Assembly: GCA_027620075.1 (NCBI GenBank)
Contig: JAQCEY010000005.1
Span: 1-64,000, forward strand
DNA length: 64,000 nt
Direction: 5' to 3'
Origin: Pseudomonadota bacterium
Lineage (GTDB): Bacteria; Pseudomonadota; Alphaproteobacteria; Rickettsiales; UBA6187
Below, in pieces: positions 17,736-25,864 of this stretch. The translations under genes and the position numbers were made by a program. The notes below the pieces were generated by a model. That model had not been told where the DNA came from. It saw nothing but the letters and a program-made list of their open reading frames with translations, and made no database searches. Every line of letters begins with the position of its first letter. Position 1 is the first letter of the stretch.

Positions 17736-17792
17736 TATAGTAACTTTGAATTTGATTGACAGGGTGCGTAAATTAAATTCAAAGTTACTATA
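17736..17792. promoter_or_regulatory. Perfect 18-base inverted repeat in the icd leader
   Basis: Arms TATAGTAACTTTGAATTT (17736-17753) and its exact reverse complement at 17775-17792 surround a 21-base loop. The 3' arm ends 26 bases before the icd ATG at 17819. There is no T-run after it, so it is not a classical terminator. It could be an mRNA leader hairpin or an operator. The rest of 17598-17818 shows nothing else. Confidence 0.75.
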
Positions 17793-17818
17793 TCCAAAAA
17801 CAGTTAGGTAAAGTGTTT

Positions 17819-19561
17819 ATGAAAAAAATTGAGGTAAAAAGTCCTTTAGTTATCTTGCATGGTGATGAAATGGCACAGGTTGCTTTTGATATGATTATCG
17901 AGCGATTTGTTAAGAAATATTTAAAAATCCCCCTACATGAAATGGATTTATCTGCAAAAAATCGCCTTAAAACCAACGGTAAAATTGTTACCGATTCTGT
18001 AGAAAGGCTTCTTGAATGCGGAGTAGGCATTAAAAATGCCGGAATTACGGTAAATAAAAAACAGTTAGATGATTTAATAGCCGAGCTTTTAGCGGAAGGT
18101 CATAAAATTGATAAAAAAAGCCTTGATAAGCTTGCCACAAAATCCCCTAACGGCACTATCCGCAAAGGAATACACGGCAATATAACCCGTGAGGATATAC
18201 CTTTTAATAACTTAAAACAGATTATTCCACAGTGGTATGGTAAAAAAATTGATGTTTTAACTATGGAGACAGGCGGTCTTATAGACAGCTTCAATCAGGT
18301 ATCGCAGTTTGGCGGTATGTTGCGTTTAGAATTCACCGATAGTAAAGGTAAAAAACATCTGCTGCATAGCCGTCCTATTGAAAAAGGCGATCCGTATCTT
18401 TTAGCTACTAACGATATTCAACAGGTAAAAGAGTGGGCAAAAGATTTATTTAGCCGTGCAATAAAAGAAGGTCGTGATGTATATGTAGGTCTTAAAGATA
18501 CCGTAATGCCCGGTTATGACGGTGTTATGAAAGATGCGGTCGAAGAAGTGTTTAAACAGAAATTTGCCGATAAATTTAAGCAAAAAGGGCTTAAATATGA
18601 ATATGGTCTAATTGACGCACAGGCAGCTTCAATGGTTGTTAATCCTCCGGATAGTGCATTATGGGGAATACCCGATAACACATCGGGTCGCAAAATGTAT
18701 AAGTTAGTTAATGAGTTGAAAGAATATGGCGTACCGGCACGAAAACACCGAGTTGCTATTTCACGTATGAGTGCAGGAGGCGGCGATCAGTACGGCAGTT
18801 TTAATACCCCTGCTCCGGATAACGGAATCTTAAACATATCTATAGGCACTCGCACATTACACTCACGTGATGTTATGGTAGGTGACCCTATAATGCTTAT
18901 GAGCAATGACCCTAAAGCCATTAAAGATTGGGTGGGGCAGTCTTTTGCAGATGCTGCAAAAAAGGATCAGGAGATTTATTTCGGCTTGAAGCGTGAATAT
19001 ATGGAATATGATAATTTATTTAGCGATATAATAAACGAAGTGCGTGACGAATTAGCCGAAGGCGGCAAAACACCTCCTCCGCTTATGATGATGACACCGT
19101 CTAAACAGCTTAATAAAATGGTTTGCGATCCTCCTCGCAATGCTCGTTACGCAGCACTAAACCTAGATGGCGACATATTTTCCGATATAACCGCAGCTCT
19201 AGGCGGAAGCCTTGCCACGGCAAGCTCAATCATTGCCAGTAAACAAGGAACTATGCTGTTTGAAGCTCCGCACGGTACTGCTCCGGATTTATATGTTAAG
19301 TACATAAAAAGCAACGGAAAAGAAGTGTTGTTCAACCCTTCGGCATTGCTTTATGCCGTAGCTAATGCTTTGGAAGTTATTGCCGAGCGTGAGGATAATA
19401 AAAATTTACTGGAGTATTCTGAAAAGCTAAAAAATGCACTTATTGCTACCGTAGATGACGGCATTATTACAGGCGATATAAAAGGCAAAACAACCGACCC
19501 TGATAGGGAAAAATTGGTGAATTTACCGATATTCCTTGATGAGGTTGAGGCAAGGCTATAA
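17819..19561 (+). CDS. icd: Isocitrate dehydrogenase-like enzyme with internal duplication
   Basis: 580 aa from the ATG at 17819 (GTG 17813 possible). The N-terminal third follows the homodimeric eukaryotic-type (type II) IDH: VILHGDEMAQVAF, KNAGITV, and SPNGTIRKGIHGNITREDI (109-127). The C-terminal part has NLDGDIFSDITAALGGSLAT (448-467) and FEAPHGTAPDLYVKY (481-495), near the end of an IDH. In between, residues 181-226 (LLHSRPIEKGDPYLLATND... VYVGLK) and 346-391 (TLHSRDVMVGDPIMLMSND... IYFGLK) are clearly related, showing an internal tandem duplication that explains the extra length over the usual about 410 aa. Larger IDHs related to algal and some bacterial enzymes exist; whether this belongs there, and whether it uses NAD or NADP, I cannot tell. 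An isopropylmalate-type substrate is less likely. Confidence 0.8.
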   Translation: MKKIEVKSPLVILHGDEMAQVAFDMIIERFVKKYLKIPLHEMDLSAKNRLKTNGKIVTDSVERLLECGVGIKNAGITVNKKQLDDLIAELLAEGHKIDKKSLDKLATKSPNGTIRKGIHGNITREDIPFNNLKQIIPQWYGKKIDVLTMETGGLIDSFNQVSQFGGMLRLEFTDSKGKKHLLHSRPIEKGDPYLLATNDIQQVKEWAKDLFSRAIKEGRDVYVGLKDTVMPGYDGVMKDAVEEVFKQKFADKFKQKGLKYEYGLIDAQAASMVVNPPDSALWGIPDNTSGRKMYKLVNELKEYGVPARKHRVAISRMSAGGGDQYGSFNTPAPDNGILNISIGTRTLHSRDVMVGDPIMLMSNDPKAIKDWVGQSFADAAKKDQEIYFGLKREYMEYDNLFSDIINEVRDELAEGGKTPPPLMMMTPSKQLNKMVCDPPRNARYAALNLDGDIFSDITAALGGSLATASSIIASKQGTMLFEAPHGTAPDLYVKYIKSNGKEVLFNPSALLYAVANALEVIAEREDNKNLLEYSEKLKNALIATVDDGIITGDIKGKTTDPDREKLVNLPIFLDEVEARL

Positions 19562-19573
19562 GGAAGTTCTACC

Positions 19574-20320
19574 CTAACCGCAACAAATACAACCTTTGTT
19601 ACGCTTTACGGTTACTTTGCGGAAATCTGTGTTTAAGGCATCATATATAACCATATTCCTTGAAGGTGAATGTTCTATGTCCAATAGTTCCTTTATAGCC
19701 TCGGTTGCCAGCATTGAACCCATAACTCCGGCAACACTGCCTATAACTCCCGACTCGGAGCAATCAGGTATCTGTTGCCCTTCAATGGCAGGGAATATAC
19801 ATCTGTAACAGGGATAATCCTTTCCTAAAAATGCCTTAAATACATATAAGTGACCGGTAAAACCGTGTATTGCCGCAGATACTAAAGTTAGCCTATTTTT
19901 ATAACAAGTATTGTTCAGTAACAATCTGGTTTCGATATTATCCGTGCCGTCAATTATTAAATCATACCCTGATGTTATTTCATCAATATTGCTCTTATCC
20001 AGCCTTATGTTGTAACACTCTATATTTATATCCGGGTTCAGGTCGTGCAGTGCCTCTTTGGCACTTTCACACTTATACTCGCCAATGTCGGAGCTTTCAT
20101 ATAAAATCTGCCTTTGCAGGTTAGATAACTCTACCCTGTCACTGTCGATTATGCCTAGCGTGCCTATACCGGAGGCAGTAAGATATAATAATGCCGGACA
20201 GCCCAGACCTCCTGCCCCGACAACTAGAACCTTCGAGGATAATAATTTTTCCTGCCCCTTATAGCCTATCAGGGGAAGAGTTATGTTCCTTGAATATCTT
20301 TTTTGCTGTTCATGGTTCAT
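19574..20320 (-). CDS. MoeB/ThiF/HesA-family sulfur-carrier adenylyltransferase
   Basis: A 248-aa E1-like enzyme. It has the glycine-rich ATP loop VLVVGAGGLGCPALLYL, then NLQRQILY with the catalytic-type Arg, and DGTDNIETRLLLNN. Two zinc-type Cys pairs are present, CYRC near residue 178 and CICC at the C-terminus. It adenylates the C-terminal Gly-Gly of a sulfur-carrier protein (MoaD or ThiS). Neither partner is adjacent, so MoeB and ThiF cannot be separated by context. It converges on icd with a 12-base gap. Confidence 0.9.
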   Translation of the reverse strand: MNHEQQKRYSRNITLPLIGYKGQEKLLSSKVLVVGAGGLGCPALLYLTASGIGTLGIIDSDRVELSNLQRQILYESSDIGEYKCESAKEALHDLNPDINIECYNIRLDKSNIDEITSGYDLIIDGTDNIETRLLLNNTCYKNRLTLVSAAIHGFTGHLYVFKAFLGKDYPCYRCIFPAIEGQQIPDCSESGVIGSVAGVMGSMLATEAIKELLDIEHSPSRNMVIYDALNTDFRKVTVKRNKGCICCG

Positions 20321-20439
20321 ATATTAAAAAAGTTCTTTTTATATTTAGTGAATACTGTCAATATACAAACTTAGGCTTGAATAAAATAAATTCAACTGAT
20401 ATCTGTATCATAGATTAATTTTTAAATAAGAGAGTAAAT

Positions 20440-21003
20440 ATGTCAGAATTTTCTTCAAATTTGAAAGTACTTATAGCAGGTACGGCATTATCTTTATCAT
20501 TTAACCTTCCGGCTGTTGCTCAGGATAATGATAGCGATGTTGCAAATGATAATAACAAAAAAGGTTACTCGGTGGAGGAGCAGCTCGACAAAAGGCAGGA
20601 ACGTCGTGAAAAATGGCTGGAATACAAACAGGATAAAAAAGAGGATTGGCAAGAAACTAAAGAAGAAATAAAAGAAGACCGTCAGGAAAACAGGCGGGAC
20701 AGAATAGAAGACCGTAAGGAAAACATAACCGATAGAATGGAAGACCGTCAGGAAAACAGACAGGACAGAAGAGAAGACCGTAAGGAAAACATAACCGATA
20801 GAATGAAAGACCGTCAGGAAAGCAGACAGGACAGAAGAGAGGATCGTCAGGAAAATATAACCGATAGGATAGAAGATCGTCAGGAAAACAGGCAGGACAG
20901 AATAGAAGACCGTAAGGAAAACATAACCGATAGGATAGAAGATCGTAAGGAAAACAGGAATAACAGACAAAATAATCGCCAAAACAATAATCAGGACAGA
21001 TAA
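20440..21003 (+). CDS. Secreted charged tandem-repeat (DRQEN) protein
   Basis: A 187-aa protein with a signal peptide (VLIAGTALSLSFNLPAVAQ, cleavage likely after VAQ). The mature part is highly charged. From about residue 80 it carries a 22-residue repeat of the form EDRQENRQDRREDRKENITD, in four units and a partial fifth, ending in an Asn/Gln/Arg-rich tail. It is predicted to be soluble, helical or disordered, and periplasmic or secreted. I recognise no function. A terminator follows directly, so it is probably monocistronic. Confidence 0.85.
   Translation: MSEFSSNLKVLIAGTALSLSFNLPAVAQDNDSDVANDNNKKGYSVEEQLDKRQERREKWLEYKQDKKEDWQETKEEIKEDRQENRRDRIEDRKENITDRMEDRQENRQDRREDRKENITDRMKDRQESRQDRREDRQENITDRIEDRQENRQDRIEDRKENITDRIEDRKENRNNRQNNRQNNNQDR
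20677..20955 (+). repeat. Tandem repeat, 66-bp unit, four copies plus a partial copy
   Basis: Units start at 20677, 20743, 20809, 20875 and 20941 with GACCGTCAGG-like sequence. Copies differ at a few positions, so the array is not recent throughout. It encodes the 22-residue repeat of the secreted protein. Confidence 0.9.
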
Positions 21004-21035
21004 AACTTTATTGTTATCGGTAAATTTGCTATTAG

Positions 21036-21072
21036 TCCCCGCAGGATTCTAATTTTGCGGGGATATTTTTTT
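21036..21072 (+). terminator. Rho-independent terminator after the DRQEN-repeat gene
   Basis: Arms TCCCCGCA (21036-21043) and TGCGGGGA (21056-21063) are followed by TATTTTTTT. It ends just before the ABC-F ATG at 21075, so that gene either has a promoter within the upstream gene or depends on readthrough. Confidence 0.88.
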
Positions 21073-21074
21073 AA

Positions 21075-22910
21075 ATGGCAGCACCTTTGGTACTTTCGGT
21101 ACATGACGCATATGTAACATTCGGTACAAAGCCGCTATTTGAAGATTTGTCTTTTAATATGCATAGCGGTGATAAAATAAGCCTTGTCGGTAAGAACGGC
21201 GCAGGCAAAACTACCCTTATGCAGATAATTACCGGCACAAGGGAAATATATGCAGGGAAAAGATGGGTAGAGCCGGGAATAAATATCGGATACCTGCAAC
21301 AGGACGCTATGCCCGAATCAACAACCCAAACAGTGCATGACTATATTTTTTCGGGATTGAAAGAAGAAAAACAAACATCAGAATATGAATATATGGTGCA
21401 GATGGTGGTAGAGCCGTTCGACCTGCACCCGGACGACAGGATAGCAACTTTGTCAGGCGGACAAATGAGGCGTGCGGCACTGGCAAGGGCTTTGGTGGAA
21501 GAGCCTGAGATATTACTGCTTGACGAGCCTACAAACCACCTTGACCTTGTTGCAATACAATGGCTTGAAGAGTTTTTAAAATCATATCGTGGAACTTTGT
21601 TATGTGTAAGCCACGATAAGACATTCCTTACAAATATATCGGATAAGATATTCTGGCTTGATAGAGGAAGAGTAAGGGTATGCCCCAAAGGCTTCGGGTA
21701 TTTTGACGAGTGGTCGCAAATGCTTGTAGAGCAGGAGGAGCGTGAGCTTGCCAAACGCCAGAAAATTGTCGATATGGAGGTAGAATGGGCAAGCAAGGGT
21801 ATAAAGGCACGCAGAAAAAGAAATGTCCGCAGACTGGAAGAAATGAAGAAAGCCAGAGACAGGTTGAAATCCGATAAAAGCCTGTTCAACAAAACGATGC
21901 GTAAAATCGAACTGGAGCCGGTAGAAGCCTCGCAGGTTTCAAAAGTGATGGCAGAGTTTTATAATGTCGGTAAGTCTTTTGAAGAGGACGGGCGGAAAAC
22001 CGTAATACTGGATAAGTTCAATTTCAGGGTTATGAAAGGTGATAGGATAGGTATATTGGGTAAGAACGGCTCGGGCAAAACCACTTTCCTAAAATTACTG
22101 ACACAAAGCCTAAAGCCTGACAGAGGCACGGTAAAAGTGGCTAAAACAGTTGAAATATCATATTTTGACCAAAAGCGTGAAGACCTGAAATTAAATCACA
22201 GTATGTGGCATAATTTATGTCCTGACGGAGGCGAGTATATAAATGTAGGCGGAAAACAACGCCATGTATGCGGATATTTAAAGGACTTTCTGTTTGATCC
22301 CAAATCCGCACACGACCTAGTAAGCACATTATCGGGCGGGCAGAAAAACAGGCTAATGCTGGCAAAAGTGCTGGCAAATCCGGGTAACTTCATGATACTG
22401 GACGAGCCGACAAACGACCTTGATATGGATACGCTTGATATGCTTGAAGAGATATTATCGCAATATCAGGGTACGCTGTTTATCGTAAGCCACGATAGGG
22501 ATTTCCTCGACCAAACAGTAACGAAAACATTGGCTTTTGAAGGCAACGGGATAGTTGACGGTTATATTGGCGGATATAGTGATTACTTAGAAGCGGTATC
22601 GGGAAATGAAACCAATAACAATGATGTGAAAAAAACACCACAGAAGAAAAAAGAGCCTGCAAAAAAGCAGGAAAATCAAACTAATAAACTATCATACAAA
22701 TTACAGTTCGAATTAGATAACCTGCCTGAAAAAATCAGCAATCTGGAAAAAGAGATAAAAGAACTGCACGAACTGCTATCTGACTCCAAGCTATATATGA
22801 GTGAGCCTGAAAAGTTCGATAAAGCCACAAAGAGAGTAGGCAAAGCACAGGAGGAGTTGGAAAAGTCAGAATTACGCTGGCTGGAACTTTCAGAAGTGAA
22901 AGAGTCATAA
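21075..22910 (+). CDS. ABC-F family ATPase, Uup type
   Basis: A 611-aa soluble protein with two ABC domains and no membrane segments. The first has the Walker A GKNGAGKTTL, signature LSGGQMRRAALARAL and LLDEPTNHLDL. The second has GKNGSGKTTF, LSGGQKNRLMLAKVL and ILDEPTNDLDM. A basic linker (about residues 240-275) and a Lys-rich, coiled-coil C-terminal extension (from about 520) match Uup rather than EttA. ABC-F proteins act on ribosomes; Uup is linked to DNA stability and ribosome assembly. Translation starts three bases after a terminator. Confidence 0.9.
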   Translation: MAAPLVLSVHDAYVTFGTKPLFEDLSFNMHSGDKISLVGKNGAGKTTLMQIITGTREIYAGKRWVEPGINIGYLQQDAMPESTTQTVHDYIFSGLKEEKQTSEYEYMVQMVVEPFDLHPDDRIATLSGGQMRRAALARALVEEPEILLLDEPTNHLDLVAIQWLEEFLKSYRGTLLCVSHDKTFLTNISDKIFWLDRGRVRVCPKGFGYFDEWSQMLVEQEERELAKRQKIVDMEVEWASKGIKARRKRNVRRLEEMKKARDRLKSDKSLFNKTMRKIELEPVEASQVSKVMAEFYNVGKSFEEDGRKTVILDKFNFRVMKGDRIGILGKNGSGKTTFLKLLTQSLKPDRGTVKVAKTVEISYFDQKREDLKLNHSMWHNLCPDGGEYINVGGKQRHVCGYLKDFLFDPKSAHDLVSTLSGGQKNRLMLAKVLANPGNFMILDEPTNDLDMDTLDMLEEILSQYQGTLFIVSHDRDFLDQTVTKTLAFEGNGIVDGYIGGYSDYLEAVSGNETNNNDVKKTPQKKKEPAKKQENQTNKLSYKLQFELDNLPEKISNLEKEIKELHELLSDSKLYMSEPEKFDKATKRVGKAQEELEKSELRWLELSEVKES

Positions 22911-22996
22911 AAGCACTAGTTGAAAAATTAATTATTGCTCAACGGCAGTTTTTTCATTATCTGTTAATGTTTATAATATTTCTAATAGGTAGTATA

Positions 22997-23305
22997 ATGA
23001 AGCATAACCCTGTATCCGGTAACTTTTTCAGAAACATTGTAAAGAAAGGTAATAATATCAGAAAACAATTTGAAGAAAAAATGAATGCAATAGATAACGA
23101 TTTGGCACTTGAGCAAAGTTGGGAAAAAATTGAAGAAAACGATGCTATTCCACCTGAGGAAAAATGGCAGTTAGTTGCAAAACAAAACGGACGTATGTCT
23201 TATGCACAGGCATTAAAAAGAAACTTGCCCGATGTTGAAAAAAATACCGATGATTATGTAAAAATAACAATGCCCCGCTCCGGCAATCAAGGATTCGGGA
23301 AATAG
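22997..23305 (+). CDS. Small hypothetical protein
   Basis: 102 aa from the ATG at 22997, preceded by AGGTAG; an upstream in-frame ATG at 22967 would add ten hydrophobic residues and has a poorer site. The sequence is basic at the start (FRNIVKKGNNIRKQ), acidic in the middle (QSWEKIEENDAIPPEEKW) and ends in MPRSGNQGFGK. It is probably cytoplasmic. I recognise no family. It converges on rnd with a three-base gap. Confidence 0.6.
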   Translation: MKHNPVSGNFFRNIVKKGNNIRKQFEEKMNAIDNDLALEQSWEKIEENDAIPPEEKWQLVAKQNGRMSYAQALKRNLPDVEKNTDDYVKITMPRSGNQGFGK

Positions 23306-23308
23306 TTT

Positions 23309-24454
23309 TTATTTAGTAGAACCGACATTTATTTTTCCGTCTTTGATGTTTAAATAACTCTCACCGTTTTTCAGTGAAAGTGCATATTTGCCAAATACCT
23401 CATAACGCCAGCCTTTTGATAAAAGTGCCGGTAATTCATTATCGGTTGCTATTTCCTTTAAGTCGTCGGTAGTGGCAACTATTTTTTCGGCTACATGGAA
23501 TTTCTCACACTGAGCCTTCAACAGAACTTTTAAAAGTTCAATCGTTGAACCGTCAGCCTTTTGAGAACTTTTTAATTTACTTAATTTAGGAAGGTCAGCC
23601 TCGGGAATGTTGTTGCCACGTTCTATCGCCTCAATTATTTCCATTTCATGCGATTTTTTCAGATTACCTACAGAACGTATTTTAGTAAGCTGAACCGTGT
23701 CCTTCGGACATACCGCAGCTATTTCTAGCAGTGACTGGTCTTTTACTATATGTCCTCTTGGTTTATCCAGTTCCATTGCTTTTATTTCACGCCAAGCTGC
23801 AAGTTCTTTCAATACACCTAAAAAACGCCGTGATGTACCCCTTGGTTTTAACTTTTTCCAAGCATATTCGGGACTGGTGCTGTAAGTGTTAGGGTTTGTT
23901 AGTGTTTCCATTTCCTCTTCCAGCCATTTTGCCCGACCGGAACTTTCTAATTGTATTTTTAATTTCTGATAGATAGTTCGCAAGTGAGTAACGTCAGATA
24001 GTGCGTATTGTAGTTGTTTGTCCGTAAGCGGTCGCCTTGACCAATCCGTAAAACGTGAGCTTTTGTCGGTATTAGCTTTTGCAAGCTCGCTGACTAAAGT
24101 TGCATAACTCACCGATGCACCGAATCCGCATACCATAGCTGCTACCTGCGTATCAAATAGCGGCTCCGGTATTTTCCCCGATAGGTTCAGGATAATCTCA
24201 ATATCCTGCCTCGCCGAGTGAAAAACCTTTAAAATGCTCTTGTTACAAAATATCTCGAATAACGGTGAAAGATCCATATTTTCAGATAACGGGTCTATGG
24301 CAAAATCGATATCATCAGATGCAACCTGTACCAGACAAAGCTTAGGGTAATATGTTCTTTCTCTTAAAAATTCGGTATCAACGGTAATATATTCGTTATT
24401 TGAAAGTTCCTTACATAGCTCTTTAAGTTCGTTCGTATCTGTAACAAGTTTCAT
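23309..24454 (-). CDS. rnd: Ribonuclease D
   Basis: A 381-aa DEDD-family 3'-5' exoribonuclease. The exonuclease motifs are ITVDTEFLRERTYYP (Asp-Glu), FHSARQDIEIIL (Asp) and LQYALSDVTHLRTIYQ (Tyr...Asp). An HRDC domain follows (LKELAAWREIKAMELDKPRGHI ... EIAAVCPKD). RNase D trims the 3' ends of tRNAs and other stable RNAs. The length is normal. Confidence 0.95.
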   Translation of the reverse strand: MKLVTDTNELKELCKELSNNEYITVDTEFLRERTYYPKLCLVQVASDDIDFAIDPLSENMDLSPLFEIFCNKSILKVFHSARQDIEIILNLSGKIPEPLFDTQVAAMVCGFGASVSYATLVSELAKANTDKSSRFTDWSRRPLTDKQLQYALSDVTHLRTIYQKLKIQLESSGRAKWLEEEMETLTNPNTYSTSPEYAWKKLKPRGTSRRFLGVLKELAAWREIKAMELDKPRGHIVKDQSLLEIAAVCPKDTVQLTKIRSVGNLKKSHEMEIIEAIERGNNIPEADLPKLSKLKSSQKADGSTIELLKVLLKAQCEKFHVAEKIVATTDDLKEIATDNELPALLSKGWRYEVFGKYALSLKNGESYLNIKDGKINVGSTK

Positions 24455-24828
24455 AAAATAGAGAATTATTTCGTATTATAAGAATCCTATACTACAAAAT
24501 AATAACAGAAAGTCACGTATTAATCTCTTATGGAGCATTGTTATTGACGAATGTGTGACTGTCCTCCTTGGAAAAAATAAAAATTCAAAGTACATGTCCT
24601 AAATCATTATTCTCTAGATTCTCTAAATAACATTCTAAATTACCGGAAATTTTTGTAAAAACTGCCGGAAAATAAAGTGTCAATATGGGTTTCGAATCAA
24701 TTCAACAAAAAACTGTACACTATGTCTTCGGTATATATCATGTTTAAGTGGTCGGAGCGAGTGAACGCATTTCGAAGCAATGAGGAGTTGATGTTAGTTG
24801 TTTTGACGATTAGGAGGAAATATCCTAA
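24455..24828. other. Non-coding stretch with a tRNA 3'-end-like fragment
   Basis: No convincing gene lies here. At 24749-24776 the sequence TGGTCGGAGCGAG...TTCGAA resembles the 3' end (CCA, acceptor and T-arm, complement strand) of a tRNA and is similar to the end of tRNA-Pro at 25247-25270. It may be a decayed attachment-site copy; the match is partial. A possible hairpin CCGGAAATTTTTG...CCGGAAA region near 24640 is a direct rather than inverted repeat. Confidence 0.35.
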
Positions 24829-25167
24829 TCAATTTTCTACACCTAAATCTTGTCGTATAGCTTCTTCCAACTTCTTAACTACCTTTCCACGCTGATCCTT
24901 TGGAGCACCTTGATATGAAAGTATAATCTTTCTAATTTTTTCTGGAGCGACAATATTTACGCGTGCAGCCCATAGCCCGGCACAAACGGCCTCCTCAGGG
25001 GTTGAATTAACTTTTGCGATAGAACCAAAAAAGCCAACATAGGCTTCTTTCTTTTCTTGAAAGGCACGATTATTCAAATGCTGTCTATTAGTAATCCATG
25101 CTTGGACGAGTGTAGTTAGCAAACTGCCAACAATACCTGCTGCTGATAAAATTTGTATATAATCCAT
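24829..25167 (-). CDS. Small membrane-anchored hypothetical protein
   Basis: A 112-aa protein with one N-terminal hydrophobic helix (IQILSAAGIVGSLLTTLVQAWI), then a charged cytoplasmic-type domain (RAFQEKKEAYVGFFGSIAKV ... KVVKKLEEAIRQDLGVE). I recognise no family. It lies between tRNA-Pro and a tRNA-end-like fragment, which would fit a small inserted segment. The Ala/Trp/Arg content is slightly unlike its neighbours. Confidence 0.6.
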   Translation of the reverse strand: MDYIQILSAAGIVGSLLTTLVQAWITNRQHLNNRAFQEKKEAYVGFFGSIAKVNSTPEEAVCAGLWAARVNIVAPEKIRKIILSYQGAPKDQRGKVVKKLEEAIRQDLGVEN

Positions 25168-25246
25168 GGTTAGAATCCATTCACTTGTTTTTCGATGATT
25201 TTAGAGAAAAGCTATCCATAAAACAATGAAATAAGTGTTCGAACAA

Positions 25247-25323
<77 letters not shown>

Positions 25324-25395
25324 AATTGCAAGCCTTTTAAAAGCTTTTTATCTGTTATTCTTAAAAACAGGAAAGTACTTATATCAGGTTTTTTT

Positions 25396-25743
25396 TTAAT
25401 ATCTAGTATTTCTTACAAAAACCTTCAAAATTTCTAGGTTTGAATTTAAATTGGAACATACTTTCATTCGGTTCTCTTCGGATTCCATATAAATAGTCCT
25501 TGCAATAGAGCATGTTCTGCAAATTTGAGCCGCACCTATACACTTTGCAAGTGAGTCTATTTCCTTTAAGGCACTTAGCCAAATATTATCATTTACAGGT
25601 TTTGACATTAACTTCAGGCATTCATGCGTGTTCATGAAAAATAAATCTATAATTTCTTTTTCAATAGACTTCATGTTATTTGTTAAATTGTTTAAAGTAT
25701 TGATATCTAAAGGTACACTACCTGTTTCCTGATTTTTTTCCAT
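25396..25743 (-). CDS. Small helical protein, faintly Hpt-like
   Basis: A 115-aa, all-helical-looking protein. The core (about residues 30-105) has the spacing of a histidine-phosphotransfer domain: FFMNTHECLKLM, then ALKEIDSLAKCIGAAQICRTC, then a third helix. The position where Hpt proteins carry the phospho-His (AHxLKG) is not a histidine here, and two residues appear deleted. It could be a degenerate Hpt or simply a small helical protein. It follows pnp on the same strand but a terminator lies between. Confidence 0.6.
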   Translation of the reverse strand: MEKNQETGSVPLDINTLNNLTNNMKSIEKEIIDLFFMNTHECLKLMSKPVNDNIWLSALKEIDSLAKCIGAAQICRTCSIARTIYMESEENRMKVCSNLNSNLEILKVFVRNTRY

Positions 25744-25810
25744 TAATTACCTAAAATGAATTTTTATTTCATAGTACCAAAATTAATGAATGATTTCAAG
25801 TGCGAATGTA

Positions 25811-25840
25811 AAAAAAAGGTCACAAAAAATGTGACCTTTT
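25811..25840 (-). terminator. Rho-independent terminator after pnp
   Basis: On the minus strand AAAAGGTCACA and TGTGACCTTTT form the stem around TTTT, followed by further T residues. It lies 25 bases past the pnp stop. Confidence 0.88.
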
Positions 25841-25864
25841 AAATTATTGATTTAATTTTAACCA

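Noticed and set aside
20677..20955. 66-bp array as CRISPR
   Set aside because: Units abut without variable spacers and encode a protein repeat.
20497..20982. Long hydrophobic frame antisense to the DRQEN-repeat gene
   Set aside because: It is the complement of the repeat array; no ribosome site, and the plus-strand gene has a signal peptide, start site and terminator.
24677..24895. 72-aa frame next to tRNA-Pro
   Set aside because: No ribosome site; it overlaps the minus-strand 112-aa gene and the tRNA-like fragment.
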